DNA of 8,810 nucleotides from the NCBI GenBank assembly GCA_051878085.1, contig JBJEJN010000140.1:1-8810 (forward strand). Reading direction: 5' to 3'. This stretch comes from SFTH01 sp051878085. GTDB taxonomy: Bacteria; Bacillota; Clostridia; Christensenellales; Aristaeellaceae. Positions 1 to 8,810 of the stretch are shown here, piece after piece (the stretch's first letter is position 1; every line of letters begins with the position of its first letter). The position numbers were made by a program, and so were the translations under genes. The notes beneath the pieces were generated by a model. The model did not search any database and was not told where the DNA came from. It was given only the letters and a program-made list of their open reading frames with translations.

Positions 1-1220
<1,220 letters not shown>

Positions 1221-1268
1221 GAGACGCACACTGCTTTCAGGTGAGGAATTCACCGTGTCTTGATATAG

Positions 1269-1275
1269 AAGGGAG
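1269..1275 (+). promoter_or_regulatory. Ribosome binding site of rpoC (fixes a TTG start)
   Basis: AAGGGAG lies 8 nt upstream of the TTG at 1284-1286. No ATG or GTG in frame is placed this well, and the protein read from this TTG begins with the expected N-terminus (MFELTNLDSIQIGLASPEKI), so this site supports TTG as the real start. Confidence 0.8.
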
Positions 1276-1283
1276 AGAGCTCC

Positions 1284-4859
<3,576 letters not shown>

Positions 4860-4871
4860 ACCAATATCCCG

Positions 4872-4904
4872 CCGCCCGCGTCCGAAAGGATGCGGGCGGT
4901 TTTT
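4872..4904 (+). terminator. Intrinsic terminator after rpoC
   Basis: CCGCCCGCGTCC (4872-4883) pairs with GGATGCGGGCGG (4888-4899) to give a 12-bp stem with a single G-U wobble. The loop is GAAA (4884-4887), a GNRA tetraloop. Five T residues (4900-4904) follow the stem directly. It begins 12 nt after the rpoC stop, so it is placed to end the rpoB-rpoC transcript. The reverse strand has no T-run next to the stem, so it should act in one direction only. Confidence 0.95.
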
Positions 4905-5058
4905 CTGTCGAAGCGGGTCAAAGATCAGAGATGTGTAAGGAATGCCCGTGCGCGTGCGAAGTTTACATTCGGGGCGTAGAATGAAGTGGAATGACGGCAT
5001 AAGCCCGGGCAAATTGGGTTAAAATTCACCGAAAGGGCCTGTGAACGCCGCTTTTGTC
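4905..5058. other. Spacer between rpo terminator and str-unit promoter
   Basis: This roughly 150-nt stretch is non-coding as far as I can see. An 80-codon reverse-strand frame crosses it but has no ribosome binding site, and it also runs through the promoter and into the next gene. The only structures noted are the palindrome GCCCGGGC (5003-5010) and a loose dyad, TTCAC (5025-5029) with GTGAA (5041-5045), just upstream of the -35 box. No second promoter of reasonable quality was found. Confidence 0.5.
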
Positions 5059-5087
5059 TTGACAATGCTTGCATTTGGTGATATGAT
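5059..5087 (+). promoter_or_regulatory. Housekeeping-sigma promoter of the str unit, extended -10
   Basis: The -35 box TTGACA (5059-5064) matches the consensus in all six positions. A 17-nt spacer separates it from the -10 box TATGAT (5082-5087), which matches five of six. TG at 5079-5080 gives an extended -10 (TGaTATGAT). The expected transcription start is near 5093-5095, leaving a leader of only about 33 nt. That leader is too short for a riboswitch and already includes the ribosome binding site AAAAGGAG (5110-5117). With the terminator upstream, this should allow the translation-factor genes to be transcribed independently of rpoBC. The start point is predicted from box spacing, not observed. 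Confidence 0.9.
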
Positions 5088-5126
5088 TTGATAGTTCGGG
5101 TATGTCTGTAAAAGGAGTGTGCTGCA

Positions 5127-5372
5127 ATGCTTGAAAAGCTGAAGAACGGTTCTAAGGTTGTCGGCACACGCAGATTGCTGCGCGCGATTCGCTCCGGCGA
5201 AATCGCGGAGGCCTACATCGCCCAGGACGCCGATCTCTACATCGTCCGCCAGGTTCGCCAGGCGTGCAACGAGGCCGGCGTGCGCATGGTTGAGGTTCCC
5301 ACGATGAAGGAGCTCGGCCAGGCCTGCGGCGTGGAGGTCAAGACGGCCTCTGCGGGCCTGAAGAAGGCGTAA
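5127..5372 (+). CDS. ybxF: L7Ae/L30e-family kink-turn RNA-binding protein, YbxF type
   Basis: This complete 81-aa protein belongs to the L7Ae/L30e/S12e/Gadd45 fold. B. subtilis YbxF, encoded at the same place between rpoC and rpsL, is reported to bind kink-turn RNA and to associate with ribosomes; that function is carried over here by homology and position. Visible features are the family's RNA-contacting segment around 13-24 (GTRRLLRAIRSG, with the Gly-Thr that starts the binding helix) and the conserved MKELGQACGVEV (60-71). It is basic at the N-terminal and C-terminal ends, with no signal peptide or membrane segment. The start ATG has AAAAGGAG (5110-5117) 9 nt upstream. It is the first gene after the strong promoter and is followed by rpsL after 90 nt. 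The precise cellular RNA target is unknown, and I saw no convincing kink-turn consensus in the neighbouring leaders. An annotation as 'ribosomal protein L7Ae-like' would be equivalent. Confidence 0.92.
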   Translation: MLEKLKNGSKVVGTRRLLRAIRSGEIAEAYIAQDADLYIVRQVRQACNEAGVRMVEVPTMKELGQACGVEVKTASAGLKKA

Positions 5373-5462
5373 CCCGTCCCAATTTTGCTATCCTCTTCCA
5401 GGGTTGCGGAAGTGCGTATAGAAGCTTTATTACGATTATAGTTCAGGAGGTGCTTTTCTTCC

Positions 5463-5837
5463 ATGCCGACGATCAATCAGTTGATCCGCAAGGGTAGAGA
5501 GAAGGTAACCAGCAAGTCGAATTCCCCGATTCTGCAGTCCTGTCCGCAGAAGCGCGGCGTCTGCCTGTCCGTCAAGACGCAGACCCCCAAGAAGCCGAAT
5601 TCCGCATTGCGTAAAATTGCCCGCGTTCGTCTGACGAACCAGATCGAAGGTACTTGCTACATCCCCGGCATCGGCCACAACCTGCAGGAGCACTCGGTTG
5701 TTCTGATCCGCGGCGGCAAGGTGCGCGATCTGCCTGGCGTGCGTTACCACATCATCCGCGGCGCTCTCGATGCTGCTGGCGTTGCCAAGCGCATGCAGGG
5801 CCGCTCCCTCTACGGCGCAAAGCGTCCGAAGAAGTAA
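5463..5837 (+). CDS. rpsL: 30S ribosomal protein S12
   Basis: This complete 124-aa protein sits at the decoding centre of the small subunit and influences accuracy and streptomycin response. Diagnostic blocks are MPTINQLIRKGR (1-12), CPQKRGVC (27-34), TPKKPNSALRK (41-51), GHNLQEHSVVLIRGG (71-85) and DLPGVRYH (89-96). Numbering coincides with E. coli S12. Lys43 is present, as in streptomycin-sensitive strains. The second conserved lysine, 88, is arginine (CGC at 5724-5726), while residue 86, normally arginine, is lysine. Residues 59-66 read NQIEGTCY, where most S12 proteins have a form of NGxEVT(A/S)Y. The insertion after about residue 26 that I recall from Bacillus S12 is missing. The start ATG is set by AGGAGGTG (5445-5452), 10 nt upstream. 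It lies 90 nt after the L7Ae-like gene with no terminator between, so both are likely on one transcript. Confidence 0.98.
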   Translation: MPTINQLIRKGREKVTSKSNSPILQSCPQKRGVCLSVKTQTPKKPNSALRKIARVRLTNQIEGTCYIPGIGHNLQEHSVVLIRGGKVRDLPGVRYHIIRGALDAAGVAKRMQGRSLYGAKRPKK

Positions 5838-6029
5838 ACGAAAGCAGTACCAATTGCTTTCATTGGCGAAAACGTGGGCCCAAGCATGAAGCATGTGCCA
5901 TTTGGAACGTGGGAATATGTGGATTGCAAAGGACTGCGGGCAGTGCGGTTGCGCCAACGGCCGCATGGGCTTTTGCCTGTTTCTCGTTCACTTTTGACAC
6001 CGTACGATTAAATTTCAGGAGGGACAACA
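5838..6029 (+). promoter_or_regulatory. Long rpsL-rpsG intercistronic region with dyads and repeats; candidate regulatory mRNA element
   Basis: This 192-nt gap is long for two ribosomal protein genes in one operon. Just after the rpsL stop, GAAAGCA (5840-5846) can pair with TGCTTTC (5855-5861). CCAAT in that loop (5850-5854) could instead pair with ATTGG (5862-5866). Further on, TGCGG (5944-5948) pairs with CCGCA (5961-5965), and TTG/CAA (5949-5951 / 5955-5957) extends it inside a 3-nt bulge. AAGCATG is repeated in tandem (5882-5895), and AACGTGGG occurs twice (5871-5878, 5906-5913). In E. coli the S12-S7 spacer is the S7 feedback site; a like role here is inference from position only. The rpsG ribosome binding site AGGAGGG is at 6017-6023. 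No promoter or U-tract terminator was found. Confidence 0.4.
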
Positions 6030-6500
6030 ATGCCCAGACGTGGATTTATTCCGAAGCGTGAAGTGCTTCCGGATCCTGTATATGGAACGACCGTCGTCAC
6101 CAAGCTGATCAACCAGGTCATGTACGACGGCAAGCGCGGCGTAGCCCAGGCTGTGTGCTATGACGCATTTGAAATGGTTGCTCAGAAGACCGGCAAGGAG
6201 GCCATTGAGGTGTTCAACCAGGCAATGGCCAACATCATGCCGTCCCTGGAAGTCAAGGCCCGCCGCGTCGGCGGTACCACCTACCAGGTCCCGATCGAGA
6301 TCCGTCCCGAGCGCCGTCAGACCCTGGCTCTGCGCTGGCTGGTCATGTTCGCCCGCAAGCGCGGTGAGCGCAGCATGGCGGAGCGCCTGGCAGGCGAGAT
6401 CCTGGACGCCGCCAACAACGCCGGTAATGCCGTGAAGCGCCGCGAGGATATGCACAAGATGGCCGAGGCCAACAAGGCATTCGCGCACTATCGCTGGTAA
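6030..6500 (+). CDS. rpsG: 30S ribosomal protein S7
   Basis: This complete 156-aa protein has the usual bacterial S7 length. S7 is a primary binder of the 3' domain of 16S rRNA, starts assembly of the 30S head and lines the E site. Recognisable blocks are the N-terminal MPRRGFIPKR, LPDPVYG (13-19), LINQVMYDGKRG (26-37), NIMPSLEVKARRVGG (68-82), TYQVPIEIRPERR (84-96), LRWLVMFARKRGE (101-113) and the C-terminal KMAEANKAFAHYRW. The start ATG at 6030 has AGGAGGG (6017-6023) 6 nt upstream. The start region is less GC-rich than the body (AGA CGT GGA TTT ATT), fitting an accessible initiation site. It is separated from rpsL by 192 nt and from fusA by 152 nt, both structured spacers. Nothing in the protein is abnormal. 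In E. coli S7 is the feedback regulator of this operon; whether that holds here is not shown by the sequence. Confidence 0.98.
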   Translation: MPRRGFIPKREVLPDPVYGTTVVTKLINQVMYDGKRGVAQAVCYDAFEMVAQKTGKEAIEVFNQAMANIMPSLEVKARRVGGTTYQVPIEIRPERRQTLALRWLVMFARKRGERSMAERLAGEILDAANNAGNAVKRREDMHKMAEANKAFAHYRW

Positions 6501-6527
6501 TACCGATAGATTTCATATCAAAACCTT

Positions 6528-6556
6528 CCTTCAGCACGCATTTTGCGTGCTGAAGG
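6528..6556 (+). repeat. Perfect 13-bp hairpin in the rpsG-fusA spacer, no U-tract
   Basis: CCTTCAGCACGCA (6528-6540) is followed by TTT and then its exact reverse complement TGCGTGCTGAAGG (6544-6556). The innermost A-T pair may stay open, giving 12 bp with a 5-nt loop. The bases after the stem are TCGCTATG, so it lacks the U-tract of an intrinsic terminator on this strand. On the reverse strand four T residues occur, but only after a 4-nt gap (6521-6527). It begins 28 nt after the rpsG stop and ends 96 nt before fusA. Likely roles are mRNA stabilisation or processing between S7 and EF-G, or transcription pausing. It could also be a copy of a dispersed palindrome. Confidence 0.75.
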
Positions 6557-6565
6557 TCGCTATGG

Positions 6566-6626
6566 GGAACGTGTTAAGATTTGATACGCAATTAACGCTT
6601 CAAAAGATTAAGCGCATTCCCGTTCC
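6566..6626 (+). promoter_or_regulatory. Possible folded leader upstream of fusA
   Basis: GGAACG (6566-6571) is complementary to CGTTCC (6621-6626) and could close a domain. Inside it, GTGTTAA (6571-6577) can pair with TTAACGC (6592-6598) using one wobble; it shares base 6571 with the outer helix. CGCTT (6596-6600) can pair with AAGCG (6610-6614), sharing bases 6596-6598 with the previous helix, so these two inner hairpins exclude each other. The domain ends 12 nt before the purine-rich ribosome binding site of fusA. The helices are short (5-7 bp) and the pairing was found by eye, so this is a hypothesis. I found no good promoter in this stretch: TTGATA at 6581-6586 has no matching -10. Confidence 0.3.
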
Positions 6627-6637
6627 AATCAGAAAGA

Positions 6638-6644
6638 AAGAGGA
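6638..6644 (+). promoter_or_regulatory. Ribosome binding site of fusA (fixes a GTG start)
   Basis: AAGAGGA, within an A/G-rich run (6631-6646), lies 8 nt upstream of GTG at 6653. The next in-frame ATG (6698) falls inside the conserved P-loop region, so the GTG is the only sensible start. The site matches the anti-Shine-Dalgarno less well than those of rpsL, rpsG and tuf. Confidence 0.75.
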
Positions 6645-6652
6645 AATAGACT

Positions 6653-8731
<2,079 letters not shown>

Positions 8732-8757
8732 TGCAGATCAATTAGGAGGAATAATCA

Positions 8758-8810
8758 ATGGCAAAGGCAAAGTTTGAGCGCACGAAGCCTCATGTAAACA
8801 TCGGCACGAT
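8758..8810 (+). CDS. tuf: Translation elongation factor Tu, N-terminal fragment (3' end outside window)
   Basis: Seventeen complete codons are visible and read MAKAKFERTKPHVNIGT, the characteristic N-terminus of bacterial EF-Tu; the GHVDHGKTT P-loop would follow beyond the window. EF-Tu is the GTPase that delivers aminoacyl-tRNA to the ribosome. The ATG at 8758 has a strong AGGAGGA (8744-8750) 7 nt upstream. The gene starts 26 nt after the fusA stop with no terminator or promoter between them, so it is read from the same transcript. The match is short but distinctive, and the position after fusA agrees. Confidence 0.95.
   Translation, partial: MAKAKFERTKPHVNIGT

Noticed and set aside
4925..5167. 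An 80-codon reverse-strand frame in the rpoC-ybxF spacer
   Set aside because: It overlaps both the promoter and the start of the L7Ae-like gene, has no ribosome binding site or promoter of its own, and gives an unfamiliar product.
5395..5412. CTTCC / GGAAG dyad between the L7Ae-like gene and rpsL as a terminator
   Set aside because: The stem is only 5 bp with an 8-nt loop and no T-run follows, so it cannot be called a terminator.
5437..5442. TATAGT as a -10 box of an rpsL promoter
   Set aside because: The sequence 16-18 nt upstream (around 5413-5420) has no resemblance to TTGACA and there is no TG extension.
5840..5866. An H-type pseudoknot after rpsL
   Set aside because: The two helices would need a zero-length loop to cross a 7-bp stem, which is sterically not possible. 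The pairings are better seen as alternatives.
5436..5966. A 176-codon reverse-strand frame over rpsL and part of the following spacer
   Set aside because: It is in phase with rpsL and arises from the same lack of TTA, CTA and TCA codons. It has no convincing ribosome binding site, and the sense gene is certain.
5994..5999. TTGACA as the -35 box of an rpsG promoter
   Set aside because: At the required 17-nt distance (6017-6022) lies AGGAGG, the ribosome binding site, and no -10 box is found at 15-19 nt spacing.
5886..6011. A 41-codon ORF in the rpsL-rpsG spacer as a real gene
   Set aside because: No Shine-Dalgarno site precedes the ATG, codons such as GGA, CGG, TTG and CTT are unlike the neighbouring genes, and other frames across the spacer are also open. 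It is kept only as a low-interest observation.
6015..6488. A 157-codon reverse-strand frame over rpsG
   Set aside because: It is an in-phase mirror of S7 caused by codon bias, with no independent evidence.
5088..6652. A kink-turn in the leader or spacers that the L7Ae-like protein could bind for feedback
   Set aside because: I looked for a 3-nt bulge followed by tandem G-A pairs between two stems and found no convincing case. The hairpin at 5944-5965 has a 3-nt bulge but lacks the G-A pairs.

Overview
This window is a conserved housekeeping region: the distal part of a bacterial rpo operon followed by the str operon, all on the + strand. The order is rpoB (3' part), rpoC, an L7Ae-family small protein gene of the YbxF type, rpsL (S12), rpsG (S7), fusA (EF-G), and the first 17 codons of tuf (EF-Tu).

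The source is most likely a GC-rich member of the Firmicutes (Bacillota), probably class Clostridia. An L7Ae/YbxF-type gene between rpoC and rpsL is typical of Firmicutes. RpoC is 1191 aa and lacks the large trigger-loop insertion (SI3) of Proteobacteria. S12 is 124 aa and lacks the N-terminal insertion I recall from Bacillus S12. Shine-Dalgarno sites are strong (AGGAGG-like), and the coding regions favour G or C at third positions. Genus cannot be read from this window.

Layout: 1-1220 encodes the C-terminal part of the beta subunit, ending in a very acidic tail. 1284-4859 encodes complete beta' from a TTG start. An intrinsic terminator with a GAAA tetraloop (4872-4904) closes the rpo unit. 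About 150 nt later an almost perfect housekeeping promoter with an extended -10 (5059-5087) starts the second unit. That unit is the 81-aa L7Ae-like gene (5127-5372), rpsL (5463-5837), rpsG (6030-6500), fusA (6653-8731, GTG start) and tuf (from 8758). No spacer exceeds 300 nt; the largest is 4860-5126.

Functionally, the first unit supplies the RNA polymerase core. The second supplies small-subunit decoding and assembly proteins plus the two elongation GTPases. No mobile element, CRISPR array, tRNA, rRNA, defence system or biosynthetic cluster is visible, and I do not claim a new system. The least ordinary material is in the spacers of the second unit. The 192-nt rpsL-rpsG gap holds several dyads and repeats. 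The 152-nt rpsG-fusA gap holds a perfect 13-bp hairpin without a U-tract, followed by nested, partly exclusive helices. These are candidate cis-acting mRNA elements. In the proteins, the main oddity is S12 with Lys86/Arg88 in place of the usual Arg86/Lys88, which puts a known streptomycin-resistance residue in an otherwise normal protein.
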